A DNA stretch of 14,006 nt from Patescibacteria group bacterium (GCA_019246385.1 JAFAQP010000096.1:1-14006), one strand, 5' to 3'. Counted from the stretch's first letter, positions 6,534 to 13,789 are shown. Notes: generated by a model not told the origin, from the letters alone. Translations and numbers: made by a program.

Positions 6534-6696
6534 GCCAAACTCAGCATCCGCTTTTTTCATCCTCGTGCTCGCTTCAGGACTCATTTGCTTTTTCGTTCTC
6601 TGGAAGCTCGGTATATTTTCAAATGCCGCTCCCGGCAGCGACAACAATTTAGGACATATACGGACGCTCGAAAAAGATCTGACTCAGGGACAATAA
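6523..6696 (+). CDS. Small single-helix membrane protein (57 aa), function unknown
   Basis: ATG 6523 to TAA 6694 encodes 57 residues: a basic N-terminus (MKHRPNS), one strongly hydrophobic helix of about 22 residues (ASAFFILVLASGLICFFVLWKLG) and a polar tail rich in Asp, Asn and Glu. By the positive-inside rule the tail would be outside. It overlaps the end of the transketolase C gene by 11 nt in another frame, the same style of junction used throughout this operon, which supports it being translated. I recognise no family. It could anchor or regulate something, but nothing in the sequence says what. It is the last plus-strand gene before the convergent pair. Confidence 0.6.
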   Translation: MKHRPNSASAFFILVLASGLICFFVLWKLGIFSNAAPGSDNNLGHIRTLEKDLTQGQ

Positions 6697-6716
6697 TCCA
6701 AGAACTGTAACGCTGT

Positions 6717-7442
6717 TCACAGCGAGTAGCCGGCAGCCTTGCCATCTTCGTAAAAAACCCTTACGCCTTCGAGCGACGCTTCTTCGAGCGTTGAGCCGAT
6801 AAGAAACGCTTTCTCCAATATTGCGGGCGGAACGGTGATTATCTCCGCGCCGGTTTCTTCCGCTTCATAGATGTTGTATACCTCCCGCGTGCTCGCCCAT
6901 AAAAGCGCGGTCATCGGTTTTTCTTTCGTAATGGCTTTCGACTCTCTCATAAGAGCCATCGGATCGTAGCCCAGATCGGCTGCGCGCCCGGCAAAGACCG
7001 AAACAATCGACGGTACGGTGCTGGAAAGAGCGTCGACGGCTATCGCGACCTGTTCTTGGCTAAGTATCATCGTTATATTGAGCTTCACGCCGTCTCCAGA
7101 AAGCGCGCGAATGAGTCCGAAGGCGGATTCTCCTTTCGTGTTTGTGATCGGTATCTTCGCATATATGTTCTCTCCGAAGCCGGCGATGATGCGCGCCTGC
7201 CTCTCCATTTCCCCGAAATCGTCTGAAAAGACTTCGAACGAAATGGGCTTGTCAGGAATCGCAGCCGTCATTTCTTTCGCAAAGGCCGCATATCCTTCGA
7301 CGCCGGCTTTCCGCATCAGCGTCGGATTTGTGGTGAACCCCCGTATGAGGGGATTCTTCGCAAGCGCGAGCATATCCTCCTTCTTCGATCCGTCCGCGTA
7401 TATCTGCACGCGAAGCTCCGAAAGCGGTTTAGGTTTTTGCAT
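6717..7442 (-). CDS. Transaldolase / fructose-6-phosphate aldolase family protein
   Basis: A 241-residue class I aldolase of the small transaldolase (TalC/FSA) type. RVQIYADGSKKEDM is followed by IRGFTTNPTLMRKAG (first strands of the barrel), ISFEVFSDD, and the Schiff-base motif ENIYAKIPITNTKG with Lys96. LNITMILSQEQ and VSVFAGRAADLG follow. It is slightly longer than classic TalC/FSA (~215-220). Transaldolase activity, moving a dihydroxyacetone unit between sugar phosphates, would complete the non-oxidative pentose phosphate pathway with the convergent operon; FSA-type activity cannot be excluded. ATG 7442 is preferred because the conserved protein begins there and it overlaps the kinase stop by 14 nt. 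Confidence 0.88.
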   Translation of the reverse strand: MQKPKPLSELRVQIYADGSKKEDMLALAKNPLIRGFTTNPTLMRKAGVEGYAAFAKEMTAAIPDKPISFEVFSDDFGEMERQARIIAGFGENIYAKIPITNTKGESAFGLIRALSGDGVKLNITMILSQEQVAIAVDALSSTVPSIVSVFAGRAADLGYDPMALMRESKAITKEKPMTALLWASTREVYNIYEAEETGAEIITVPPAILEKAFLIGSTLEEASLEGVRVFYEDGKAAGYSL

Positions 7443-8412
7443 GGTCGGTATGAGCCAAAATATTCTCAAGCTCGTCTTTCTTCAAGAGTCCCGCTTGGGC
7501 TCCTATCTTCTGTACCACATAGGCTGAATTGATGGTTCCTCGAAGCGCAGCGTCTTTGAGCGGCATCCCCATAGTGAGGTATGCCACCGTGGTCGATGCG
7601 AACGCGTCGCCCGCTCCCGTCCGTTGAAACGGTGGTTTTGGATCGGGGAACATAGGAACATGAAAAAAGGTTCCGTTCTCAAAAGCATCGACGCCCTTTA
7701 CTCCGTCCGTAATCATGACGATCTTCGGTCCGAGCGCGTGGAGTTTTTTTGCCAACTCCAGCGTTTCCGTGCCGACCGCCATTCCAAGGATGCGCGCGGC
7801 TTCCTCCTTATTGCAGACGAAAAAATTACACCTCGCATACAGGCGCCCGAGGCGCTGTGGGCCCATCTGAATCTGAAACGTGCCCGGCTGAAATGCGAAA
7901 AACGTTTCGGGATTGGCCTCCAGGTACGCAGCTATCGCATCGTGATATGTTTCCGTTCCGTCCGCCAGCGAGGAAAGATATACCGTTTTTGCAGCCGGGG
8001 CGTCGGGAGGGAAGATATAGGGGTAATGCTGATGCTTCACCAGTATGGTTCGTTCGGTCCCGAACCACAGCACATAGTGATAATTCGTTGGAATGCCCGC
8101 ATGTTCCACCACATGGGTAGCGTCGACGCCTTCTTCTTTGAAACGCTCTAGTATCCGCTCTGCCCGGTCGTCTTTTCCGATGTTGCTGATATAGGCCGTT
8201 TTGAGGCCAAGGCGCGCCGCCGCAACGGCGGCGTTCGCCGCATTGCCGACGCCATAGACTACGGTCGATGATTCGAAGGGTATTTTGTCGCCGAACCGCA
8301 TGCAGATAGTGCAGTTTTCATTATTGATGTCGCAGTGAGCCTCCGCTTCCTTCAGCTTTATAAAATCATCAACCACCGTATCTCCGATCGAGACAAAATC
8401 CACTTTTTCCAT
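7429..8412 (-). CDS. PfkB/ribokinase-family carbohydrate kinase
   Basis: A 327-residue kinase. It opens with VDFVSIGDTVVDDFI, has the first family signature as VGNAANAAVAAARLG (~55-69) and the second as TGAGDAFASTTVAYL (~265-280), with Asp269 as predicted catalytic base and GAGD as the anion hole. VMITDGVKGVDAF precedes it. Substrate cannot be read from sequence; the neighbouring transaldolase and pentose-phosphate operon favour a sugar or sugar phosphate, and a phosphofructokinase-like role is possible but unproven. An unusual stretch near the N-terminus has Cys27, Cys34 and Cys37. The start at 8412 is set by a TACAAT -10 placed exactly for a leaderless transcript; an upstream in-frame GTG at 8427 falls inside that promoter. 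Confidence 0.9.
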   Translation of the reverse strand: MEKVDFVSIGDTVVDDFIKLKEAEAHCDINNENCTICMRFGDKIPFESSTVVYGVGNAANAAVAAARLGLKTAYISNIGKDDRAERILERFKEEGVDATHVVEHAGIPTNYHYVLWFGTERTILVKHQHYPYIFPPDAPAAKTVYLSSLADGTETYHDAIAAYLEANPETFFAFQPGTFQIQMGPQRLGRLYARCNFFVCNKEEAARILGMAVGTETLELAKKLHALGPKIVMITDGVKGVDAFENGTFFHVPMFPDPKPPFQRTGAGDAFASTTVAYLTMGMPLKDAALRGTINSAYVVQKIGAQAGLLKKDELENILAHTDHAKT

Positions 8413-8418
8413 AGGGCA

Positions 8419-8424
8419 ATTGTA
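8419..8424 (-). promoter_or_regulatory. -10 element TACAAT of the kinase-transaldolase pair (leaderless)
   Basis: Reading the minus strand, TACAAT is followed by six bases and then ATG at 8412, so the predicted first transcribed base is the A of the start codon. The element sits back-to-back with the promoter of the FAD oxidase gene in a 62-bp divergent spacer. No -35 is evident. Confidence 0.6.
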
Positions 8425-8460
8425 CACCCCGTGAAGGGAGAGACTCCGCAGCGGGCGGGG

Positions 8461-8466
8461 TACACT
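8461..8466 (+). promoter_or_regulatory. -10 element TACACT of the FAD oxidase gene (leaderless)
   Basis: TACACT ends 8 nt before ATG 8475. With normal spacing, transcription begins at about 8473, two bases before the start codon. No ribosome-binding site fits. No -35 or TG extension is visible. Confidence 0.55.
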
Positions 8467-8474
8467 ACGTACTA

Positions 8475-10133
8475 ATGGATACGCTGAAAAATGAATTGCA
8501 AAAAGCTGTCCGGGGCAGCGTCGATGATGCGCCGAAAACCCTCGAGGCAGCGAGCAGGGATGCGGGATTGTTTAAAGTCGTGCCTAAAGAGGTCGTTACG
8601 CCTCAGGACGCGCAGGATGTAGAAGCGCTCGTGCGATTCGTTTCGGAAAAGAAGCGGGCTGGCGAGCATATTTCCGTCACGGCGCGTTCTGCGGGAACGG
8701 ATATGTCCGGAGGTCCACTCAATGATTCCATCATTCTCAACATGCTTGCCATGAACCGCTTACTCTCGCTCCAAGGTTCGGATGAAGGAGGTACGGCGGT
8801 CGTCGAGCCCGGCATGTATTTTCGCGATTTCGACAAAGAAACGCAAAAGAAAGGATTTGAATTACCGAGCTATACCGCGTCGCGCGAGCTGAATACCGTG
8901 GGAGGCATGGCCGCGAATAATTCCGGTGGAGAAAAAAATCTGAAATACGGTAAGACCGCCAGGTACGTGGAGGAACTCGATGTTGTTCTCGCCGACGGAC
9001 GCGTGCACACCCTCAAAAAGCTTGAAGAAAGCGCGTTGAGGGAAAAAATGGCCGAACCGACCTTTGAAGGTCAGCTGTACGCGAAAGTTGCGAAATTAAT
9101 CCGCGATAACGAAAAAATTATCGCGGAGAACGCGCCAAAGGTGGAGAAAAATTCTTCCGGATACGCACTTTGGGATATTGGAGATGGCGAACGCTCGCTC
9201 AATCTGGCCCGGCTCATGGTAGGAGCCCAAGGAACGCTCGGTATCATCACAAAAATTAAATTCAGGCTGGTCAGGCCGAAACCAAACGCTTCCATGCTAA
9301 TCGTCTTCGTAAAGGACCTGCACGACCTCGGCACCCTGGTGCCTGCGGTCCTGAAGCATGCGCCGGATAGTTTCGAGTCTTACGACGATCATACCTTCGC
9401 CCTCGCGATAAAATATTTTCCCGAATTTGCCGCCCAGATGCGGACCGGCATGTTGTCTTTGGGATTCTCATTCCTGCCGGAATTGTGGATGCTTGCGACA
9501 GGAGGTATTCCGAAACTAGTTCTGATGATTGAATTCCGCGACCAATCACAAACAGAAGCACTTGCCAAAGCCGTGGCGCTTGCAAAAGAACTCCACGGTC
9601 TGAAGCTCCATGAAAAAATGCGCATTGCCGAAAATGAACGCGCCGCGCGCAAATACTGGACCATACGGCGCGAAAGCTTCAATCTTCTGCGGAAAAAGAT
9701 ACGCGGCATGCGCACCGCACCGTTCATAGACGATTTCGTCGTCCCTCCGGATTCGCTTTCGGAGTTCCTTCCGAAGCTGACGAACGTACTCTCGCGATAC
9801 GACCTCATCTATACCGTCGCGGGCCATGTCGGCGACGGGAATTTCCACATCATCCCCCTCATGGACCCGAAACGTTCGGATGGAAAGGAAATCATTGAAA
9901 AGTTAGGCAAAGAGGTCTATGCCCTCGTCCTTTCTTATCGCGGTTCGATTTCGGGGGAACATAATGACGGCCTGGTCAGGACCCCGTACGTGAGCCAGAT
10001 GTTCGGCTCAGAAATGGAAAAGCTTTTCGAAGAAGTGAAGAACATATTCGATCCTTTGAATATTTTTAATCCGGGAAAGAAAACAGGGACGTCCCTCGCG
10101 CAATCACTCGAACTTCTGGACCTTACCAAGTGA
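8475..10133 (+). CDS. FAD-linked oxidase of the GlcD / D-lactate dehydrogenase family
   Basis: A 552-residue flavoprotein. The N-terminal FAD-binding (PCMH-type) domain covers ~35-275: VTARSAGTDMSGG (~68-80), ELNTVGGMAANNSGGEKNLKYGKT, and LMVGAQGTLGIITKIKFRL. The C-terminal FAD-oxidase domain covers ~285-540, with the substrate-side motifs YTVAGHVGDGNFHIIP and GSISGEHNDGLVRTPY and the family's usual ending IFDPLNIFNPGKK. Members oxidise 2-hydroxy acids such as D-lactate or glycolate (or D-2-hydroxyglutarate); the substrate cannot be chosen from sequence. There is no iron-sulfur partner (GlcF-like) or electron-transfer subunit beside it, so the acceptor is unknown. It has its own leaderless promoter and is divergent from the sugar kinase. 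Confidence 0.9.
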   Translation: MDTLKNELQKAVRGSVDDAPKTLEAASRDAGLFKVVPKEVVTPQDAQDVEALVRFVSEKKRAGEHISVTARSAGTDMSGGPLNDSIILNMLAMNRLLSLQGSDEGGTAVVEPGMYFRDFDKETQKKGFELPSYTASRELNTVGGMAANNSGGEKNLKYGKTARYVEELDVVLADGRVHTLKKLEESALREKMAEPTFEGQLYAKVAKLIRDNEKIIAENAPKVEKNSSGYALWDIGDGERSLNLARLMVGAQGTLGIITKIKFRLVRPKPNASMLIVFVKDLHDLGTLVPAVLKHAPDSFESYDDHTFALAIKYFPEFAAQMRTGMLSLGFSFLPELWMLATGGIPKLVLMIEFRDQSQTEALAKAVALAKELHGLKLHEKMRIAENERAARKYWTIRRESFNLLRKKIRGMRTAPFIDDFVVPPDSLSEFLPKLTNVLSRYDLIYTVAGHVGDGNFHIIPLMDPKRSDGKEIIEKLGKEVYALVLSYRGSISGEHNDGLVRTPYVSQMFGSEMEKLFEEVKNIFDPLNIFNPGKKTGTSLAQSLELLDLTK

Positions 10134-10151
10134 AGGGATACACCGAATTCA

Positions 10152-10181
10152 TTGACTTTTCGAGCATTTTCCAGTTACACT
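10152..10181 (+). promoter_or_regulatory. Promoter TTGACT-N18-TACACT of the bL25 gene (leaderless)
   Basis: -35 TTGACT (10152-10157), an 18-bp spacer and -10 TACACT (10176-10181) predict a transcript starting at about 10188, three bases before ATG 10191. This fixes the bL25 start and rules out the in-frame TTG that overlaps the -35. Confidence 0.7.
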
Positions 10182-10190
10182 TGCGAAACT

Positions 10191-10853
10191 ATGGAATTGA
10201 CGGCTACGAAACGCTTAACGAGCGGCAAAAGCGCCCAGAAACTTCGCGAAGAAGGCAGAATGCCTGGAGTCATGTACGGCCCCAAGCAGGCGGCTGTCGC
10301 GATAGAGATGTCCCTGAAGGAATTTACGAAAACGTTGGAGCAAGCGGGAGAATCGACCATCGTCGAACTCGTTGTAGACGGCGAAGGCCATACAGTCCTC
10401 ATTCACGATATCGACCGCGATCCCGTTACCGATACGCCGCGACACGCAGATTTTTACGCCATCGTGAAGGGGCAAAAAGTACAGGTGGCCGTGCCGATCG
10501 AATTCACCGGCATCGCACCTGCGGTCAAAGAATTGAGCGCTAACCTCATAAAATCGCTGCACGAAATAGAAGTCGAAGCCGAGGCAACCAACCTTCCGCA
10601 TGAGATAGAGGTGGACGTTTCCGGACTCGACCAATTGGACAAGCAGATACTCGCGGGCGATTTGCAGTTGCCGCCTGGAGTCATATTGATAACCGGTCCC
10701 GAGGAGGTGGTGGCGACCGTGATCGCCGCCGTCGAAGAAAAAGAAGAAGAGGTAGCGGCTGCTCCGGACATGTCAGCAATAGAAATTTCCGAGGAAAGAG
10801 GCAAGGGTGAAGAAGAACCGGGCACACCGGAAGAGGGATCGGAAAAGGAATAA
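10191..10853 (+). CDS. rplY: Ribosomal protein bL25, long CTC/TL5 form
   Basis: A 220-residue protein. The 5S rRNA-binding domain (1-~90) begins MELTATKR, then GKSAQKLREEGRMPGVMYG and VLIHDIDRDPVTDTPRHADFYAI. The beta C-domain of the CTC/TL5 form follows (~95-185: VPIEFTGIAPAVKE, LPHEIEVDVSGLDQLDKQI, ILITGPEEVVATV). The last ~40 residues are an acidic Glu-rich low-complexity tail, common in long bL25 proteins. The protein joins the 5S rRNA region of the large subunit and is linked to stress tolerance in other bacteria. The start is chosen from the family N-terminus and the promoter 3 nt upstream. Confidence 0.95.
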   Translation: MELTATKRLTSGKSAQKLREEGRMPGVMYGPKQAAVAIEMSLKEFTKTLEQAGESTIVELVVDGEGHTVLIHDIDRDPVTDTPRHADFYAIVKGQKVQVAVPIEFTGIAPAVKELSANLIKSLHEIEVEAEATNLPHEIEVDVSGLDQLDKQILAGDLQLPPGVILITGPEEVVATVIAAVEEKEEEVAAAPDMSAIEISEERGKGEEEPGTPEEGSEKE

Positions 10854-10871
10854 CGGACCCGCGTGAGCCGT

Positions 10872-10880
10872 TGTTATACT
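10872..10880 (+). promoter_or_regulatory. Extended -10 TGTTATACT of the lytic transglycosylase gene (leaderless)
   Basis: TGT-TATACT ends 7 nt before the GTG start at 10888, so transcription should begin at about 10887. There is no good -35. The strong extended -10 may compensate. Confidence 0.6.
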
Positions 10881-10887
10881 AAGAATC

Positions 10888-12243
10888 GTGAAAGCAAGGT
10901 TATTTTTCGTTGGCGCGCTAACGATCGGTGCTTTTTTGTTCCACCAGTTAGCCTTTGCCGATACGGCGACCTCTACCGATGACGTGGCATCGCGCCGCGC
11001 GCAGCTTCAGCAGGAGTTAGATCAGTTGAATTCGCAGATTGCAGCGCAACAGCAAGTGCTTGAGCAGGCGCAAAATCAGGGTTCTTCCCTGCAGCGCGAT
11101 ATCGCGGTTTTGAACGCCCAGATACAGAAAGACGAGCTTTCCATAAAAGCTCGAGACCTTAAGATCCAATCGCTGACTGGCGATATCGGGCAAAAGAACG
11201 ACACAATCGTTTCCTTGGACAGCAAATTAGGACGCGAACAGCAGTCGCTCGCGGACATACTCAGAAAAACGAGAGCGCTCGACGAATATACCGTCGCGGA
11301 AGTCGTGCTTTCCTCGGAGAGCGTCTCGACTTTTTTCGAGGATCTCGATTCTTTCGCCTCGATAAAGGGTGCCTTGCAGCAGTCCTTCACCGATATCGGA
11401 AACACGAAAACGGAGACCGCCCAAGAAAAAACTGATCTTGAAGATAAGCGAGCAAACGAGCAGGAATTGCGGCAACAGCAGGTGATCCAGGAAAAACAGG
11501 TGCAGGCGAACAAAGCCCAGCAGCAGACACTACTTACGGCGGTTAAGAATCAGGCGAGCAAATACCAAAGCGCCATTCAAGCGAACCAGAAAGTGGTCGC
11601 CTCGATAGAGGCGGAGCTCTTCGCGCTTCGCGATACCGCTGCGATACCCTTCGGGCAGGCGCTTTCCTATGCCGACCTAGCATCGCAAAAAACCGGCGTG
11701 AGAAGCGCCTTTATTCTCGGCATCCTGAAGCAGGAATCCGATCTGGGCGCGAATATCGGGTCCTGTTATGTGACCGACATATCGACCGGCGCGGGCATCG
11801 GTAAAAATTCAGGCACCCCGTTCGCGAGTGTGATGAAGTCGCCGCGCGACACGCTACCATTTCAGGCGATTACCGGCGCGTTGGGCATTTCTTGGGCGAC
11901 CGCGCCGGTTTCATGCCCGCAAGGGGGGGGATACGGAGGAGCGATGGGACCTTCGCAATTCATTCCCTCCACCTGGCAGTTGTACGCCGGCAGGCTCGCA
12001 AGCGCGCTCGGCGTAAGCACGGCCAATCCCTGGAATGCGAAGGACGCGATCATGGCGACCGCGATGTATCTTGCCGATATCGGGGGATCGGGAGGTAACT
12101 ACACGGCGGAGCGGAACGCCGCATGCAAATACTATTCAGGACGCTCGTGCGACAACCGCACGCCAGCAAATCAGTTCTACGGCGACTCGGTCATGGATAA
12201 CGCGGGCTACTTTCAGAACCAGATCGATATCGTAAAAGGATGA
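10888..12243 (+). CDS. Secreted coiled-coil peptidoglycan lytic transglycosylase (MltB/SLT-like)
   Basis: A 451-residue protein starting with GTG. Residues 1-24 are a Sec signal peptide ending AFA|D. Residues ~35-250 are Gln/Lys/Glu-rich coiled coil resembling the PcsB/EnvC regulatory coil, including FFEDLDSFASIKG. The catalytic domain (~255-451) has GILKQESDLGANIG, whose Glu283 is the likely general acid, and GGAMGPSQFIPSTWQLYA (~350-367), a strong match to the MltB/SLT substrate-groove motif. Four Cys in this domain (near 291, 344, 412 and 419) could form disulfides outside the cell. Expected role: cleaving glycan strands, probably for wall remodelling or daughter-cell separation, with the coil controlling access as in PcsB and EnvC. 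A G8 run at 11923-11930 lies inside the catalytic domain. Confidence 0.88.
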   Translation: MKARLFFVGALTIGAFLFHQLAFADTATSTDDVASRRAQLQQELDQLNSQIAAQQQVLEQAQNQGSSLQRDIAVLNAQIQKDELSIKARDLKIQSLTGDIGQKNDTIVSLDSKLGREQQSLADILRKTRALDEYTVAEVVLSSESVSTFFEDLDSFASIKGALQQSFTDIGNTKTETAQEKTDLEDKRANEQELRQQQVIQEKQVQANKAQQQTLLTAVKNQASKYQSAIQANQKVVASIEAELFALRDTAAIPFGQALSYADLASQKTGVRSAFILGILKQESDLGANIGSCYVTDISTGAGIGKNSGTPFASVMKSPRDTLPFQAITGALGISWATAPVSCPQGGGYGGAMGPSQFIPSTWQLYAGRLASALGVSTANPWNAKDAIMATAMYLADIGGSGGNYTAERNAACKYYSGRSCDNRTPANQFYGDSVMDNAGYFQNQIDIVKG

Positions 12244-12281
12244 ACCAGAGAATATTTTCCCTTCAGGAAATCAGGCGAGAG

Positions 12282-12309
12282 TTGCTTTTAAGGCTTTGTA
12301 TGTTACCTT
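12282..12309 (+). promoter_or_regulatory. Promoter TTGCTT-N16-TACCTT of the bL31 gene (leaderless)
   Basis: -35 TTGCTT (12282-12287), spacer 16, and an extended -10 TGT-TACCTT (hexamer 12304-12309) six bases before ATG 12316. The predicted first base is the A of ATG. Confidence 0.6.
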
Positions 12310-12315
12310 TTTGAA

Positions 12316-12576
12316 ATGAAATCAGATATACATCCGGCGAACTACCGCCCTGTCGTCTTTCAAGACGCTTCTTCGGGCGCGCAATTCATCATAGGATCGA
12401 CCGTACAAACCGATGCGGTAATTACCGTCGACGGCAAGGAATACCCGCTGTACGTCGTAGAAATATCGTCGGCATCGCATCCGTTCTATACCGGCAAGTC
12501 AACGACCTTGGACCGCGCCGGCCGCGTCGATCGTTTCCAAAAAAGGACCGCAGCGCGAGCAAAAGCGAAGAAATAA
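12316..12576 (+). CDS. rpmE: Ribosomal protein bL31 (zinc-free form)
   Basis: An 86-residue large-subunit protein. [24 protein letters not shown] and [21 protein letters not shown] are near-diagnostic for bL31, and the C-terminus is a basic tail ([14 protein letters not shown]). It has no Cys, so it is the zinc-independent (type B-like) form. It is transcribed from its own leaderless promoter and followed 6 nt later by an intrinsic terminator, so it is a single-gene unit. Confidence 0.95.
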   Translation: MKSDIHPANYRPVVFQDASSGAQFIIGSTVQTDAVITVDGKEYPLYVVEISSASHPFYTGKSTTLDRAGRVDRFQKRTAARAKAKK

Positions 12577-12582
12577 AGGTAT

Positions 12583-12612
12583 CGCGCCGCACTCCCGTGC
12601 AGCGCGTTTTTT
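12583..12612 (+). terminator. Rho-independent terminator after bL31
   Basis: CGCGCCGCAC (12583-12592) pairs with GTGCAGCGCG (12597-12606) over 10 positions with one C-A mismatch and a TCCC loop, followed directly by six T (12607-12612). It lies 11 nt before the release factor gene. Confidence 0.85.
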
Positions 12613-12623
12613 GATGCACTACT

Positions 12624-13550
12624 ATGCCTGACATAGAAACATTCCGGCAGAATCCGAAAACCTCATACCTCGCCGCCGAATGGGACCGGCTCGCGAAAGA
12701 ATTGGAGAGGATCGATACGATGGTCGCGGAAGACGCCTCTATTACTGAGCTGGCGGCAGAAGAAAAAAAATCTCTTATCGCGCAGCAACAGGCTCTTACC
12801 GACCAAATGTCGGCGATTCTGGCTCCGGAAGGCGTTGAAGAGGGGGGGGAGCCGGTTTCGGTCGTCATGGAATTCCGCGCTGCAGCGGGAGGAGACGAAG
12901 CCGCACTATTCGCGGCTGACCTCGCGCGCATGTATATGAAGTACGCGGCGAAACGCGGCTGGGACGTAAAGATACTTGAAGAAGATCTTTCCTCGATAGA
13001 GATAAAAGGGAAAGGAGTGTACGACGCTCTCAGGTACGAGACAGGCGTGCACCGCGTCCAGCGGATACCCGTCACCGAAAAATCGGGCCGCATCCATACA
13101 TCCACGGCGTCGGTAGCCATCCTGCCGATTCGCAAGTTTCCGAAAATCGAAATCAACCCGTCCGATATAGAAATGGAATTTTCCCGCTCGGGCGGCGCAG
13201 GAGGCCAAAACGTAAATAAGGTAGAGACGGCCGTTCGCCTTATCCATAAGCCGACAGGCATTGATGTGCGCTCGCAGTCCGAGCGTTCCCAGAAGGCGAA
13301 TCGCGAGAAGGCGATGCAAATTCTTGCCGCGAAACTGGAAACGTTCGAGGAAGAAAAAGCCGCGAAAGAGCATGCGGCCGAGAGAAAAGCGCAAATAGGT
13401 ACCGGCGACCGCTCAGAAAAAATACGCACCTATAATTTCACCCAGGACCGCGTAACTGACCATCGCATCAAAGAAAGTTGGCACAACATCGAGGCGATTT
13501 TGGAAGGGGATTTGGATAAAATCTTGGAGGGCTTGGCCGCAGCGGCTTGA
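12624..13550 (+). CDS. prfA: Peptide chain release factor 1
   Basis: A 308-residue class I release factor. The catalytic loop [14 protein letters not shown] has GGQ at 193-195 for peptidyl-tRNA hydrolysis. The codon-recognition motif is PVT (149-151, in [14 protein letters not shown]), which is the RF1 type reading UAA and UAG; RF2 would show [18 protein letters not shown] and [15 protein letters not shown] are also conserved. The N-terminal helical domain is about 50 residues shorter than in E. coli RF1 (~360). Only 11 nt separate the ATG from the bL31 terminator and I see no convincing promoter or ribosome-binding site there, so its expression signal is unclear. A G8 run occurs at 12842-12849. 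Confidence 0.95.
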   Translation: MPDIETFRQNPKTSYLAAEWDRLAKELERIDTMVAEDASITELAAEEKKSLIAQQQALTDQMSAILAPEGVEEGGEPVSVVMEFRAAAGGDEAALFAADLARMYMKYAAKRGWDVKILEEDLSSIEIKGKGVYDALRYETGVHRVQRIPVTEKSGRIHTSTASVAILPIRKFPKIEINPSDIEMEFSRSGGAGGQNVNKVETAVRLIHKPTGIDVRSQSERSQKANREKAMQILAAKLETFEEEKAAKEHAAERKAQIGTGDRSEKIRTYNFTQDRVTDHRIKESWHNIEAILEGDLDKILEGLAAAA

Positions 13551-13575
13551 CAGCTGAAAGGAGACAGGCTAATTT
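13547..13575 (+). promoter_or_regulatory. Near-consensus promoter TTGACA-N17-TAATTT after prfA
   Basis: A perfect -35 TTGACA (13547-13552) overlaps the prfA stop codon. After an optimal 17-bp spacer, TAATTT (13570-13575) serves as -10. The predicted first base is 13582, exactly the A of an ATG. By sequence this is the best promoter in the window. Confidence 0.65.
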
Positions 13576-13652
13576 TCGAATATGACAGCGGCGCAGACAT
13601 CCGTCTCACGCAACAGCGCTTTCGCGCCGCTTTTCTCCATTATCGTTTCCAT
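13569..13652 (-). CDS. Possible 27-aa antisense ORF
   Basis: On the minus strand, ATG 13652 to TAG 13569 encodes 27 residues (METIMEKSGAK...AAVIFEN). TACCCT lies exactly six bases upstream of ATG, the same geometry as the leaderless genes here. The frame stays open upstream to a TAA at 13754 without an ATG, GTG or TTG start. Overlap with the plus-strand 27-aa frame means at most one is likely to be selected as protein. An antisense RNA is as likely as a peptide. Confidence 0.2.
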   Translation of the reverse strand: METIMEKSGAKALLRETDVCAAVIFEN

Positions 13653-13665
13653 AATCGGAGGGTAA
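13582..13665 (+). CDS. Possible leaderless 27-aa hydrophobic peptide
   Basis: ATG 13582 to TAA 13663 encodes 27 residues with a polar N-terminus and a hydrophobic end (FAPLFSIIVSIIGG). It begins at the predicted first base of the strongest promoter in the window, and its stop codon lies in the loop of the 13654-13674 hairpin. This could be a leader peptide, a small membrane-active peptide, or the 5' part of a non-coding RNA that happens to begin ATG. I recognise no family. Confidence 0.35.
   Translation: MTAAQTSVSRNSAFAPLFSIIVSIIGG
13587..13634 (+). other. Long-range stem AGCGGCGC/GCGCCGCT followed by TTTT
   Basis: Positions 13587-13594 pair perfectly with 13624-13631, enclosing 29 nt that can form a smaller AGAC/GTCT hairpin (13595-13606). 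Four T follow. It may be a weak terminator for prfA or part of a structured RNA starting at 13582. Confidence 0.4.
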
Positions 13666-13674
13666 ACCTCCGAT
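13654..13674. other. Perfect 8-bp hairpin with a stop codon in its loop
   Basis: ATCGGAGG (13654-13661) pairs with CCTCCGAT (13667-13674) around the loop GTAAA. The loop holds the TAA of the 27-aa frame. No T run follows on either strand, so it is more likely a regulatory or transcript-end stabilising hairpin than a classical terminator. Confidence 0.5.
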
Positions 13675-13789
13675 CTTTCACATAACCGTAATAGCGATTT
13701 TATCAGGCGGTTTTCGGCCGAATTAATCTTGTCTGTAAACCGTCTGGTTCGTTACCCCGACTTATCTGATCACTAATCTATCTCTAAAT

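Noticed and set aside
6711..6724. Hairpin CGCTG/CAGCG between the convergent operons as a bidirectional terminator
   Set aside because: Only 5 bp, no T run on either side, and the transaldolase stop codon is in the loop; too weak to call.
7443..7469. Upstream TTG start of the transaldolase
   Set aside because: ATG 7442 is a better start codon and gives the family-like N-terminus and a short overlap.
8413..8427. Upstream GTG start of the sugar kinase
   Set aside because: It overlaps the TACAAT -10, and the extra residues are not part of the PfkB fold.
10152..10190. Upstream TTG start of bL25, adding 13 residues
   Set aside because: The TTG lies in the -35 and the extension covers the promoter; bL25 proteins begin at MELTATKR.
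12422..13429. 335-codon minus-strand open frame opposite bL31 and prfA
   Set aside because: Both plus-strand genes are unmistakable, and the antisense product is Ser/Arg-rich without any recognisable motif.
13741..13765. tRNA-like GGTTCG sequence
   Set aside because: No acceptor or anticodon stem can be paired around it.
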